From NCBI GenBank assembly GCA_037189985.1, contig JBBCJX010000018.1, positions 124,001 through 188,000 of the forward strand: 64,000 nucleotides of DNA. Reading direction: 5' to 3'. Shown one piece after another: positions 47,385 to 56,666 of the stretch; positions within the stretch are counted from its first letter, which is position 1; each line of letters begins with the position of its first letter. The notes below the pieces were generated by a model. The model was given only the letters and a program-made list of their open reading frames with translations. It was not told the DNA's origin and did not search any database. The position numbers were made by a program, and so were the translations under genes. The DNA is from UBA2031 sp037189985 (GTDB lineage: Bacteria; Pseudomonadota; Gammaproteobacteria; Pseudomonadales; Moraxellaceae).

Positions 47385-48311
47385 ATGACCCAGCGTCATC
47401 AGATCAAGCCCCGTCGCGTGCAGTTCGACTTCAAGGACTCTCCCCTGCACTGGATCCCGGACGATCCCTTTGCTACCCACCTGATCAACGGTATCAACCT
47501 GCTGTTGCCCGCTGGCGAGCTGTGGTTCTGCCGCGTCTACAACAAGGCCCTGCCGCTGGTAACCGACCCTGTCCTCCGTGCCGAGGTACAGGGCTTCATC
47601 CGCCAGGAAGCCATCCATTCCCGCATGCATTCCCAGGCCGAGACCTTTCTGAATGACCATGGCATGGAGACGGACGAATACCGTACCCATGTGGAGTGGG
47701 TGTTCGAGCAGGTGCTGGGCGAGGCTCCCTTTGGCATCAGCGCCCTGCAGCGCCGCTTTCTGGAAAAGCACTGGCTGGTGCTGCGCGTGGGCCTGATTGC
47801 TGGCATCGAGCATTTCACAGGTGCGCTGGGGCAGTGGTGCATGGACAACAAGAGCTGGGACAAGGCTGATCCGACCATGGCCGACCTTTTCCGCTGGCAT
47901 CTGGCCGAGGAAGTCGAGCACCGTACAGTGGCCTTTGACCTGTTCGAACATCTCTGCAAGACCCAGCTTGGTTTCTATGTCAGCCGGCAGGTGATCATGG
48001 CGGCGGTTTTCCCGCTGTTCCTGCACTTCCTCGCAGGCGGTGCCCGCTCGCTCGCGAGTCAGGACAAGGACCGCTACTCGTTGTGGTTGGGGCAGCAGGG
48101 GCTGCTGCGTCTCTTGCTGGAACTGGAGCGTACGGGCCGCCGTACCGAGAACGTGCCGACTTTTTCCTACCTGCTGGCAGCAACAGTCCGCTGGCTCTCG
48201 CCAACGTTCCATCCTGTCACCGAAGGCAATACCGAGCAGGCCCTGGCCTATCTGGCCCGCTCCCCCGCCGCGCGTGCCGCCGAGGAACGGGCGGCGCAGA
48301 TGGCGCACTGA
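47385..48311 (+). CDS. PF10118-type metal-dependent hydrolase-like protein
   Basis: A 308-residue protein of the Metal_hydrol family (PF10118). It has a helical bundle with E/H pairs expected to bind a di-iron or similar centre: INLLLPAGELWFCRVYN, IRQEAIHSRMH, IEHFTGAL and HLAEEVEHRTVAFDLFEH. The repeated E-x2-H and EVEH pattern is like ferritin-type di-metal proteins. A C-terminal hydrophobic stretch (VFPLFLHFLAGG) may bind membranes. Start at 47385 has GGAGAG upstream; the longer in-frame ATG is unlikely. The biochemical activity of the family is not settled. A terminator follows. Confidence 0.85.
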   Translation: MTQRHQIKPRRVQFDFKDSPLHWIPDDPFATHLINGINLLLPAGELWFCRVYNKALPLVTDPVLRAEVQGFIRQEAIHSRMHSQAETFLNDHGMETDEYRTHVEWVFEQVLGEAPFGISALQRRFLEKHWLVLRVGLIAGIEHFTGALGQWCMDNKSWDKADPTMADLFRWHLAEEVEHRTVAFDLFEHLCKTQLGFYVSRQVIMAAVFPLFLHFLAGGARSLASQDKDRYSLWLGQQGLLRLLLELERTGRRTENVPTFSYLLAATVRWLSPTFHPVTEGNTEQALAYLARSPAARAAEERAAQMAH

Positions 48312-48319
48312 GACGAGAG

Positions 48320-48343
48320 CGCCAGCGACAAGCTGGCGTTTTT
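48320..48343. terminator. Terminator between convergent genes
   Basis: CGCCAGC-GACAA-GCTGGCG followed by TTTTT, after the PF10118-type gene. Confidence 0.85.
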
Positions 48344-48363
48344 GTTTTCTCCCCCTGTGCTTC

Positions 48364-48951
48364 TCAGTCTGGCCGGAGGCTGGCCCAGGCTGCCTTGGCG
48401 AAGGCTTCCCGAAGTTTTTCCGGGGAGGTCTTGCGCCGGCCCTCCAGCCACTGCCGGGCATAGTCGTGTACCGGCCCTGCCACCAGTGAAGGGAAAACTT
48501 CCCGGACCTCAGGCGACAGCCTTTGTGTTTCAGGCAGTGCCAGCAACCGTGTCATCCAGCGTTGGCTGGAGGCCCGGGTCTCGGCGTTGAAGGCTTCTTC
48601 ACGGTTGGCCTGTTTCAGCACCATGCGGTGGTTGAAGATGAAGCGTGCCCAGTCCGGGTTCGCCACTATCCAGTCCACATTGGCGTGCACGATGGCCTTT
48701 ACCGCATCTTCCAGCGTGGTGGATGTTTCTAGCCGCTCTTCCATGAAAGCCCGGAAATCCTGCAGGCCTTGCACATAGACCTCGGCGGCGATTCCTTCCT
48801 TGTTGCCGAAGCGGTGGTACAGGCTGCCCACGCTGGCACCTGATGCCTCCCTGATCATGTCTATCGTGGTGGCTTCCACGCCATGCCGGGAGAAGCAGGC
48901 CAGAGCTGCCTCAATGATGGCCCGTTGCCGGGCGCTTGACTGTTCTCTCAT
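48364..48951 (-). CDS. TetR-family regulator
   Basis: A 195-residue repressor with the N-terminal helix-turn-helix IIEAALACFSRHGVEATTIDMIREASGASVGSLYHRFGNKEGIAAEVY. The C-terminal ligand domain has no recognised subfamily. It is divergent from the hotdog thioesterase/molybdopterin operon and convergent with the PF10118-type gene. An inverted repeat directly at its start (48955-48972) suggests autoregulation; ligand unknown. Confidence 0.92.
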   Translation of the reverse strand: MREQSSARQRAIIEAALACFSRHGVEATTIDMIREASGASVGSLYHRFGNKEGIAAEVYVQGLQDFRAFMEERLETSTTLEDAVKAIVHANVDWIVANPDWARFIFNHRMVLKQANREEAFNAETRASSQRWMTRLLALPETQRLSPEVREVFPSLVAGPVHDYARQWLEGRRKTSPEKLREAFAKAAWASLRPD

Positions 48952-48954
48952 GGT

Positions 48955-48972
48955 TAGAATATTTTTCTAGAA
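48955..48972. promoter_or_regulatory. Candidate TetR operator
   Basis: TAGAA-N5-TTCTA (48955-48969) is a perfect inverted repeat overlapping the 8-bp palindrome TTCTAGAA (48965-48972), just upstream of the TetR start. Confidence 0.5.
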
Positions 48973-49065
48973 CTTGGTTCCTGGTGACAGGATGGTGCAG
49001 GAATTCTCCGGTCTCATCCAGCCAGTACCCGCCTTCCTCACCGATTACTTTCCCCGGAGCTTCCC

Positions 49066-49503
49066 GTGAACCTGCTTGAAATGACCGGCCTGCAAATCAT
49101 GCAGGCATTTGCCCAAGGGCTTTTCCCCGCTCCCGGCATTGCCAAGACCATGCCCATGGCACCGGAGGCCGTTGAGAAAGGGCGTGTAGTCTTCACGGCC
49201 ACGGCCAATGAAACCCATACCAATCCCCTGGGGGGCGTGCATGGCGGCTTCGCGGCAACAGTACTGGACTCGGTCACGGGCTGTGCCACCCACACTGTGC
49301 TCGAGGCGGGCGTCAGTTACGGCACCATCGAACTGAACGTGAAGATGTGCAAACCCATTCCCTTCAACAAGACCCTGCGTGCAGAAGGCCGGGTCATCAA
49401 TGCCACCAGCCGGCTGGTGATTTCGGAGGGAGACATCCGTGACGAAAACGGCGTGCTCTACGCCTTCGCCACGGCGACCTGCATGATCCTGAAATCAGCC
49501 TGA
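49066..49503 (+). CDS. PaaI-type hotdog thioesterase
   Basis: A 145-residue single-domain hotdog protein. The active-site motif HTNPLGGVHGGFAATVLDSVTG has the usual N-P-x-G-x-x-H-G-G layout, and the strand YGTIELNVKMCKPIP follows. Members hydrolyse small acyl- or aryl-CoA thioesters. It begins at GTG 49066 with CGGAGC upstream and is followed 36 bp later by the molybdopterin enzyme; the pair is divergent from the TetR gene. Substrate unknown. Confidence 0.9.
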   Translation: MNLLEMTGLQIMQAFAQGLFPAPGIAKTMPMAPEAVEKGRVVFTATANETHTNPLGGVHGGFAATVLDSVTGCATHTVLEAGVSYGTIELNVKMCKPIPFNKTLRAEGRVINATSRLVISEGDIRDENGVLYAFATATCMILKSA

Positions 49504-49538
49504 CCCACCGTACCTCGCCATTCGCCAGGGAGATCGCC

Positions 49539-51818
49539 ATGACAACGGAAAAGACCGCCTGCATCCTGTGCTCACGCAATTGTGGCCTGGTGGTAGAAAC
49601 GGAGAACGGCAATTTCACCCGTGTCCGCGGTGATGATGATCATCCGGTGTCCAAGGGTTACATCTGCCAGAAAGCCGCACGGCTGGCGTATTACCAGAAT
49701 CATGGCGACCGCCTGCAGCATCCCTTGAAGCGGCAGGCGGACGGCAGCTTTGTCCGCGTGAGCTGGGACGAGGCACTGGACGACATTGCCTCGCGCCTCT
49801 TGGCCATCCGTGCCCGGCACGGGGGTAATGCCTATGCCTCCGTAGGAGGCGGTGGTCAGGGCAATCATCTTGGCGGCGCCTACAGTGGCCAGATTCGTGC
49901 TGCCATGGGCAGTCACTTCAGCTACACGGCACTGGGTCAGGAAAAGACCGGGGATTTCTGGGTGAACGGCAGGTTGTTCGGCAGCCAGCAATGCCATACC
50001 ACCGAAGATGTCGAGCACTCCGATTATGTGCTTTTCATCGGTTGCAATCCTTTCCAGGCACACGGCATTCCCAATGCGCGTGATGTGCTGCGTGAAATCA
50101 AGAAAGACCCCGGGCGCACCATGGTGGTGGTGGATCCGCGTCGCTCTGAAACCGCACGCCAGGCTGATATCCATCTCCAGCTCCGGCCGGGCACGGATGC
50201 TTTCCTCATGAGTGCCATGCTTGCCATTATCGTGCGCGATGGTTTGCATGACTGCGATTTTCTTGCAGCGCATTGCAAGGGTTTTGACGAGATAGAAAAA
50301 ATCCTGCGCAGCATCCCCATCGAAGCCTATGTGGCACGGGCAGACGTGCCACTCGCTGATGTCGAAAAAGTGGCCCACGGTTATGCAAAGGCACGGGCCG
50401 GCTGCCTGCGTATCGATCTTGGCATTCAGCACACATTGCATACCACGCTGAACGGCTACCTGGAAAAGCTGCTGTATCTGGTCACGGGGCATTTCGGCAA
50501 GCCCGGTGGCAACAATCTGCACACCTTCATGGTGCCCGTCATTGGCAATACGGATGAGCGCAAGCCGCGCTTCAAGCGTACGGCACATCACAAGATGTTC
50601 CCGATTGCCGGCATCTATCCGCCCAACATCCTGCCGGACGAAATCCTGCATGAAGGCGAAGACAGGGTGCGAGCCGTCTTTGTCGATAGCGCTAATCCGG
50701 CGCTGACATACGCGGACACGGCAGCCTATGAAAAAGCTTTTTCCTCACTGGAGCTGTTGGTCGTGGTGGACGTGGCCATGACGGAAACGGCCCGGCTGGC
50801 ACATTATGTGTTGCCGGCGGCATCGCAGTTCGAGAAATGGGAAGCCACGGGCTTCAATCTGGAGTTTCCGGCGAATTTCTTTCACTTGCGTCACCCCTTG
50901 TTCCCGCCGCAGGGAGACGCCCTGCCGGAACCGGAAATCTATACGCGCCTGCTGGAGAAGATGGGAGAAATACCGGCACAGTTTCCCTGGCTTGCGCGTG
51001 TGGCACGTCACGAGCCGCGTGCGACCGGGCATGCTGCTTTCCTGTCGGCGTTGGCAGCGACACTGCTTGCACGGAAGTCGTGGGGAAAATATGCGGCTTC
51101 CATTGTTTATCGCACACTGGGCAAGGCACTTCCGGAAGGTGCCGCCGCTGCGGCCGTATTGTTTCCCCTGTCATTGATGTATGCCCAGAAGCATACGGCA
51201 GCGGTGCGCCGTGCCGGACACAGCGGCAACAGGCTGACTCTGGGAGCTGCCCTGTTCCGGGCCATCCTGGAAAAACGGGAAGGCGTCATCATCAGCCGGC
51301 ATGAATTCCGGGATACATGGAGCATGATCCGGCATGAAGACCGTCGCATTCATCTTGTCGTTCCCGAAATGTTGCAGGAGTGGCAGGCCCTTGCCACAGA
51401 AGAAGATCCCGGCAAGGATTTTCCCTTCATCCTGCTGGCGGGCGAGCGCCGCAGCTATAACGCCAACCAGATCTATCGCGATCCCGCCTGGCGAAAAGTG
51501 GACCCACATGGTGCACTGCGCATGCATCCGGAGGATGCCGGCGCACTGGATCTGGCCGAGGGTGATCATGCCTTTTGCGAGTCGGCCCGAGGAATGCTGG
51601 ACGTGGTAGTGGAACTGGATGAAAGCCTGCGCCGTGGCGTGGTGTCACTGCCCCATGGCTACGGCATGCGCTATCAGGGTGGTGATCCTGTCGGACCACA
51701 ACTCAACCGCCTCACATCCTCAGCACATTGCGATCCTTTGTCGCGTACGCCGTATCACAAATACGTGCCGGTGCATGTGCGGAAACCAGAGCCTCTTCCC
51801 CGGCAAGTCTCAGCCTGA
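49539..51818 (+). CDS. Molybdopterin-dependent oxidoreductase
   Basis: A 759-residue enzyme of the DMSO-reductase superfamily. The N-terminal 4Fe-4S domain has C8, C11, C15 and C43 (CILCSRNC...GYIC). Molybdopterin-binding blocks include YVLFIGCNPFQAHG, VVVDPRRSETA and LRPGTDAFLM. A Cys in SQQCHTTED (about 150) is a possible Mo ligand. The C-terminal Molydop_binding domain runs SYNANQIYRDPAWRK to NRLTSSAHCDPLSRTPYHKYVPV. There is no Tat or Sec signal, so it is cytoplasmic. No partner Fe-S or membrane subunit adjoins. Substrate not known. Confidence 0.88.
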   Translation: MTTEKTACILCSRNCGLVVETENGNFTRVRGDDDHPVSKGYICQKAARLAYYQNHGDRLQHPLKRQADGSFVRVSWDEALDDIASRLLAIRARHGGNAYASVGGGGQGNHLGGAYSGQIRAAMGSHFSYTALGQEKTGDFWVNGRLFGSQQCHTTEDVEHSDYVLFIGCNPFQAHGIPNARDVLREIKKDPGRTMVVVDPRRSETARQADIHLQLRPGTDAFLMSAMLAIIVRDGLHDCDFLAAHCKGFDEIEKILRSIPIEAYVARADVPLADVEKVAHGYAKARAGCLRIDLGIQHTLHTTLNGYLEKLLYLVTGHFGKPGGNNLHTFMVPVIGNTDERKPRFKRTAHHKMFPIAGIYPPNILPDEILHEGEDRVRAVFVDSANPALTYADTAAYEKAFSSLELLVVVDVAMTETARLAHYVLPAASQFEKWEATGFNLEFPANFFHLRHPLFPPQGDALPEPEIYTRLLEKMGEIPAQFPWLARVARHEPRATGHAAFLSALAATLLARKSWGKYAASIVYRTLGKALPEGAAAAAVLFPLSLMYAQKHTAAVRRAGHSGNRLTLGAALFRAILEKREGVIISRHEFRDTWSMIRHEDRRIHLVVPEMLQEWQALATEEDPGKDFPFILLAGERRSYNANQIYRDPAWRKVDPHGALRMHPEDAGALDLAEGDHAFCESARGMLDVVVELDESLRRGVVSLPHGYGMRYQGGDPVGPQLNRLTSSAHCDPLSRTPYHKYVPVHVRKPEPLPRQVSA

Positions 51819-52085
51819 AGCTGCCACGGCAAGACCGCTCTTCTCGGGCAATCATCTCTCCTTGCTCCTTGCAGGCCTGGCTGTTGTCAGGTCTGGCGCT
51901 ACGAGTGCTTCTATCTTTCTGGCCAATTTAGGAACCCTGCATGTCCTCTCCGGAGACCGGATGGATTCCCGGGCAGGTGCAATATCGTCTGGCCGCTGGT
52001 CGGCGACAGCCGGTATTCAATCCGCGGCTGGCAGCACAGCAATGACATGCAGTGAAAACAAAAAAATCCAGCCAGGAAGAAAGAC

Positions 52086-53132
52086 ATGAAAAGCATGAAT
52101 GCAAGAAGGAATCCGCATGAGGGCATGAGGGAGTGGTTGCAAAGGATACGGCAGGCACTCGTTGTGATGATGGTGTTGGTGGCAGGGCCGGTGCTGGCGG
52201 ATGCACCCAATTTCCAGTCAGGCTTTGGCATCAATGTGCAGGGCAGTCGCTGGATCACCAACCGGACACTGGAAGTCGACATTTCTACGGGCGTGATTGC
52301 TCCACAGGCTGTTAATGGCCGTCATCAGATACGTATCACGTTGCCGTCCGGGTACTTCGCAAACTCCGGTGTACGCTACCCGGTTCTTTATCTGCTGCAT
52401 GGTGGAGCAGGCGGACATTCCAGCCAGTGGACAACGGGCGGAGGCGCTGTCGAGCCGATCACCAACGGCAAGCCGGTCATCACTGTCATGCCGGATGGCG
52501 GCAAGGTGGGCTGGTATACCAACTGGGTGAACACTTCAGCCGGTGCGCAGTCCTGGGAGCATTTCCATCTTTATCAGCTGCTGCCCTGGGTGGACGCCAA
52601 CCTGCGCACGATTGCGCGCAAGGAAGGGCGTGCAATCGCCGGTCTTTCCATGGGTGGTTTCGGTGCCATTCATTATGCACAGCAGCGTCCGGATCTTTTC
52701 GCCTATGCCGCGAGCTTCTCCGGCGCATTGAATCTGGGAGATGCCGGCATACGCTCCGTGGTGACCGAACAGACGGCACAGAATTTCATGCCCGTTGACG
52801 GGCCCTTTGGCTGGCCATTCTGGCCACTGGATGGTGTCTGGAATGCCAAGAATCCTATCGGTCGTGCCAATACATTGCGCAGCGTTCAGGTAGCACTTTA
52901 TGCCGGTTCGGGCATCCATGATGCTGATGTGCTGGAGCGTACGGTGGGATGGTCGACACACCTGATGCATCAGTCGCTCGATAACGCCCGCATTCCACAT
53001 TTTTACTGGATGTATGGTCGCCCGGGAGCCTCGGTTCCCTTTGGTTGCGATGGAGGCCATAACTTCAGTTGCTGGAATTTCGCCCTGAATGATGTGCTCC
53101 CGAAAATGATGAATGTGCTCTGGCATCCCTGA
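52086..53132 (+). CDS. Secreted esterase, Esterase D/antigen-85-like
   Basis: A 348-residue alpha/beta hydrolase. A long N-terminus (MKSMNARRNPHEGM...) leads into a signal segment ending VLADA. PVLYLLHGGAGG is the oxyanion strand-loop, GLSMGGFG carries the nucleophile Ser near 188, and CDGGHNFSCW carries the catalytic His near 324. The VMPDGG and ARKEGRAIAGLSMGGFGAIHYA blocks fit PF00756. AGGAAG precedes the ATG. It opens a cluster with four exported surface proteins in the same direction, though a terminator separates it from them. Likely acts on esters outside the cytoplasm. Confidence 0.88.
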   Translation: MKSMNARRNPHEGMREWLQRIRQALVVMMVLVAGPVLADAPNFQSGFGINVQGSRWITNRTLEVDISTGVIAPQAVNGRHQIRITLPSGYFANSGVRYPVLYLLHGGAGGHSSQWTTGGGAVEPITNGKPVITVMPDGGKVGWYTNWVNTSAGAQSWEHFHLYQLLPWVDANLRTIARKEGRAIAGLSMGGFGAIHYAQQRPDLFAYAASFSGALNLGDAGIRSVVTEQTAQNFMPVDGPFGWPFWPLDGVWNAKNPIGRANTLRSVQVALYAGSGIHDADVLERTVGWSTHLMHQSLDNARIPHFYWMYGRPGASVPFGCDGGHNFSCWNFALNDVLPKMMNVLWHP

Positions 53133-53182
53133 GGCTTGAAGCTTCAGCCTGAAAGGGCATGAGCCTGACGATTTATTGCGCG

Positions 53183-53223
53183 AGGCTGTACGGGCACTGC
53201 CGGCCTGTACAGCCTGTTTTTTT
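53183..53223 (+). terminator. Intrinsic terminator after the esterase
   Basis: AGGCTGTAC and GTACAGCCT form a 9-bp stem around a 15-nt partly paired loop, followed by G and a run of seven T. Confidence 0.7.
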
Positions 53224-53422
53224 CAGGGTTTCCAGCGTCTCACCTGCGTCTTCAGGAAATCCTGCAACCCTCATTCTCCTTGTCTGCTGCCGCGGCCATT
53301 TTCGGTACATGAAATGACCTCTATTGAAACCTGAAGCTGGCTCCTGAGGTGTCAATATGAATTTCCCTTTCCCGTCCTGAGGGCGGGCCAGTCCCTACAC
53401 AACAAGAAGAAACGGGGTCTGT

Positions 53423-54853
53423 ATGAATACAAAATCCCGGCGTACTGGCTCTGATCTCCCCCGGATTTTTTTGACCTCCATTCTGGCGGCCTCCCTGATG
53501 TTTGCTGCCGTTCCGGCGACTGCCCTGAACGAAATGACAGAGAGCGACATGGATTTGGTAACGGGAACGGGGCTGATGCTTCCCCTGCAGGACATTCATG
53601 TCCTCATGCATCCCAACAGTTTTGTCGAGCTGACAGGTGCGGCAGTCACGGGCACAACCTTGCGTCGTGGTGATGTGCGCTATTACGGCATCTCGTTTTC
53701 CCGCGGAGCCACCCATGACAATGTGGCGCACGGTGATTCGACATGGAACAGCAATACACGTGACTGGATGGGAAATGCCTGCACGGGGGGAACCTACGGA
53801 CTGGGTTGTCCCATCAGTGCAGACGGCATCGTCAATCTTTCCACCTTCGATAATCCCTACGTACTGCGGACATTCAATTACAACAGGCTGGGTCCGGCGG
53901 GAGCGGTGCTCAATGACCAGACCGTGCTCGAGTTGCTGGGGCCTTCCAATACGGATCCCTTCCGGTTTGCTTTCTGGGGAGAGATCGAAGCGGGCCGCAA
54001 TGGCAGCACACCCGGAGACATCCTGAAAAGCCAGAGCATCATTGTCGGGCGGCCAGCGTCACGCCTGAAGCCACCTTCGGTGCCGGGAAGCGGCGGAACG
54101 GACTGGGTGCTGAATCCCTACCGCGGCATGACGATGCGTCTTTTCCAGAACCGTGCCGATACTTCGCTTGGCATGACGAATGCCATACGCATGGCCGGCA
54201 ATTACCGCTTCAGCGTCAACCAGACGGCGCTCTCCAATACAGCGGCACATCAGGTTCCGACGTTCACGGACATGGAGGGCCTGTATTTCCGCAATGTGAA
54301 TTCCTATTTGCCGCTGGGCCAGCTCCATTACCAGTCCATCATCATGGATGACACCCAGCCAGGCAGCACAGGTAGCAGTACCTCCAACAGCAACTTTGTC
54401 ATTGAGCTGACGCGTATTCCCAATGTCGCGGCACTTTACAATGACTATTACAGCTTCAATCCGCGCTGCGCAGCAGCGTTTCCCGTTGTCTGCGGCTATG
54501 ACCGCGGCAATGCCAATGGTACCGAGCCTTACCCTGACCGTTATTACGAAACACACGGATACGTAGAGTGGGGCAGCAAATTTCCCGTCAATACGGAGAA
54601 CAATGGTTACGGCGGATCAGGTGTTCATACCGTTAGGTATTCGGGAGCAGGCGGAACGACGCGCGCCAATGTGCTGGCTGAGGGCGGGATAGGATTTGCC
54701 TCCCGCGACCCGGCAGCCACATGGTCTGTTCGTGACAACCAGAACAACAATGCGTCAACCCTGAGGAATGTGGATGCGATCAGCCTGGGCTCTGCCCGTG
54801 TCGAAGGCTTGCTGATCAACCATCTCAGGGCCGTCACGCTGGGGGCCAATTGA
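53423..54853 (+). CDS. Exported surface protein with DUF6160-like N-terminus (1)
   Basis: A 476-residue secreted protein; signal peptide ends near PATA. The mature start (LNEMTESDMDLVTGTGLMLPLQDIHV) has the acidic/VTG motif shared with the next three proteins and resembles DUF6160-type proteins of hydrocarbon- and lipid-using gammaproteobacteria. The long rest is Gly/Asn/Thr-rich with many beta strands, as in surface or outer-membrane proteins. It has six Cys, including VNLSTF-flanked CTGGTYGLGC. It is followed after 1 bp by the second family member. Role unknown. Confidence 0.65.
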   Translation: MNTKSRRTGSDLPRIFLTSILAASLMFAAVPATALNEMTESDMDLVTGTGLMLPLQDIHVLMHPNSFVELTGAAVTGTTLRRGDVRYYGISFSRGATHDNVAHGDSTWNSNTRDWMGNACTGGTYGLGCPISADGIVNLSTFDNPYVLRTFNYNRLGPAGAVLNDQTVLELLGPSNTDPFRFAFWGEIEAGRNGSTPGDILKSQSIIVGRPASRLKPPSVPGSGGTDWVLNPYRGMTMRLFQNRADTSLGMTNAIRMAGNYRFSVNQTALSNTAAHQVPTFTDMEGLYFRNVNSYLPLGQLHYQSIIMDDTQPGSTGSSTSNSNFVIELTRIPNVAALYNDYYSFNPRCAAAFPVVCGYDRGNANGTEPYPDRYYETHGYVEWGSKFPVNTENNGYGGSGVHTVRYSGAGGTTRANVLAEGGIGFASRDPAATWSVRDNQNNNASTLRNVDAISLGSARVEGLLINHLRAVTLGAN

Positions 54854-54854
54854 C

Positions 54855-55520
54855 ATGGCCACCCGCCACGAAAAATTGCTTGCAGCATTTCTTCTGCTTC
54901 TCCATCCGACCATGAGCGTCGCCCAGTCACTTCTGACTCTGGAGGATGGCGATCTTTCAGCGGTTTCAGGTCAGCACGGGATAGCAATCGACATCGAATA
55001 CCGCCTGAATTCCGATGCCAGTGGCAATGCCCTTTCCACCGGTTTTGGCAATTGCCAGAACACACACCTTTGCAATATCGCGATTCACTCCAATGCAAGA
55101 GACAGTGCCGGAGGAGAGTGGCTTGTCCTCAAGGACGTATACATGTCCTACAAGGTCAATGATCTGAAGCTGGATGGCGTTTTTACGCCTAATGTCGGAA
55201 CGGATTATGCCGACCCTTCACGCTTCTTTGACAGTACGAGCACGACCTGTCTTTTGAACGGGCAGGCAGCTTCTTCTTCGTGTGCCACGGCGGTCCGCAA
55301 CCGACCCATCCTACAGTTTTCATTTCCGGACAACAGCGGATTCACGGCTGATATCGAGTTTCACCAGCATATCGGCCGGGCTGCACTCCAGTACGGTGAA
55401 ACGGGGCCCAGCACCGACAATGGAAAATCATTCCTCGGTGTTCTTGTCAGCGACTCCAGGCCGGGGCAACTCAGGTCCCAGGTCGATATAGGCGGCCGTG
55501 CCTTTCTTTCCGGCTTCTAG
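54855..55520 (+). CDS. Exported surface protein with DUF6160-like N-terminus (2)
   Basis: A 221-residue secreted protein. Signal LLAAFLLLLHPTMSVAQS is followed by LLTLEDGDLSAVSGQHGIAIDIEYRL, the clearest form of the family motif (acidic-D-L-S-x-V-S-G-Q-x-G-I-x-I-x-I). The middle has CQNTHLC and TTCLLNGQAASSSC, likely disulfides. Start is 1 bp after the previous stop, so translation is coupled. Beta-rich; surface location inferred. Confidence 0.65.
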   Translation: MATRHEKLLAAFLLLLHPTMSVAQSLLTLEDGDLSAVSGQHGIAIDIEYRLNSDASGNALSTGFGNCQNTHLCNIAIHSNARDSAGGEWLVLKDVYMSYKVNDLKLDGVFTPNVGTDYADPSRFFDSTSTTCLLNGQAASSSCATAVRNRPILQFSFPDNSGFTADIEFHQHIGRAALQYGETGPSTDNGKSFLGVLVSDSRPGQLRSQVDIGGRAFLSGF

Positions 55521-55546
55521 CGCAGGGCAGCAGAGTGTCAAGCAAA

Positions 55547-56629
55547 ATGAAAAGAATACTGACAATGGTTTTTCTTGTGGTGGCTGCCAGCGGGGCTAAG
55601 GCCACGACGATGCTGCCCCTGCAGGACAATGAGCTTTCCGGAATACATGGCCAGGCACTTTTCGTGGCTGACCACATTGTCGGAAGCGGTGCCGGTGCCG
55701 GTTTCGAATACACCCGGGTAGGTCTTGATATCGACCTTTTCACCAATATCAACATCAACAAGCTCCAGCTCGGCTGTGGCGGCTTTAATGAGTCCATCAG
55801 GACAGGCTGTGATGTCGATCTTGATTTTGTTTCCCTCATGGGGCGCAGCGGTGACAACCCGGCCGGTGTCGGCAGCGACTTCCTCATGAAGCGGCCTTAC
55901 ATAGAGATTGCAACCACCGGCAACACGGCCGCTACGCGGGAAGTGGTTGGCATCAAGATAGGCGCGCAACAGGCAGATGGCTACATGAGCATCGGCCGCC
56001 ATTACCCGAATGGCCAATACAACTATGAGCGGGGAGGAACTTGCCAGAGCGGCGGGGGAGATGCGGCGCGTATCGCCTGTCATTCCGGGATCAACATGAT
56101 CAGCGGCAACATGAGCATACGCGTACAGGGCCATGCCATCGGTTGTGGTTATCTTCTGGTTTCCCTTCCATTTACTCCCTGCAATCTGGGGACAGGTGGC
56201 ACGGTAGGTAATCCGGCTTCCTGGGGAACGGTGGCGACGTTTGACAATGTCATCAGTGTCAGTGGCTCACGCCTTAATGAAACCAATATATCGATGGCGG
56301 CAACCTCGTTCATCGGCATTCCTGTTGATGCGCATGTTCAGGAAGACCTTCGCTTCATTCATGGCATGGTCATGGAAAACACGCCGGATTTCTTCCTGTC
56401 TTTCCAGCGCCAGAAAGTGAGTTATCCGAATTATGCCAAGACCGGTTACAGCCCGGAGGCAAATGCCGGTTGGTGGATGAATGTGCCTATGCTGAAGATG
56501 ATGGGACTGGTAACGAATGTTGGCACGATACCTTTGCTGACCACGGTGCTGCTGGGTCTTGAAAACCGTCATCTTGATTTTGGCCAGAGGCCGGCACAGA
56601 ACTGTCTTGGTTCCAGCATGTTTTGTTGA
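55547..56629 (+). CDS. Exported surface protein with DUF6160-like N-terminus (3)
   Basis: A 360-residue secreted protein. Signal MKRILTMVFLVVAASGAKA is followed by TTMLPLQDNELSGIHGQALFVADHI, again the family motif (D-N-E-L-S-x-I-x-G-Q). DIDLFTNININKLQLGCGGFN and DVDLDFVSLMGRSG suggest a repetitive beta architecture. Four or more Cys occur. An in-frame GTG at 55535 is an alternative start. It ends just before the fourth member. Confidence 0.65.
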   Translation: MKRILTMVFLVVAASGAKATTMLPLQDNELSGIHGQALFVADHIVGSGAGAGFEYTRVGLDIDLFTNININKLQLGCGGFNESIRTGCDVDLDFVSLMGRSGDNPAGVGSDFLMKRPYIEIATTGNTAATREVVGIKIGAQQADGYMSIGRHYPNGQYNYERGGTCQSGGGDAARIACHSGINMISGNMSIRVQGHAIGCGYLLVSLPFTPCNLGTGGTVGNPASWGTVATFDNVISVSGSRLNETNISMAATSFIGIPVDAHVQEDLRFIHGMVMENTPDFFLSFQRQKVSYPNYAKTGYSPEANAGWWMNVPMLKMMGLVTNVGTIPLLTTVLLGLENRHLDFGQRPAQNCLGSSMFC

Positions 56630-56666
56630 GCATCAGATGATGGGCAACGTAATCGGGGTCGGGATA

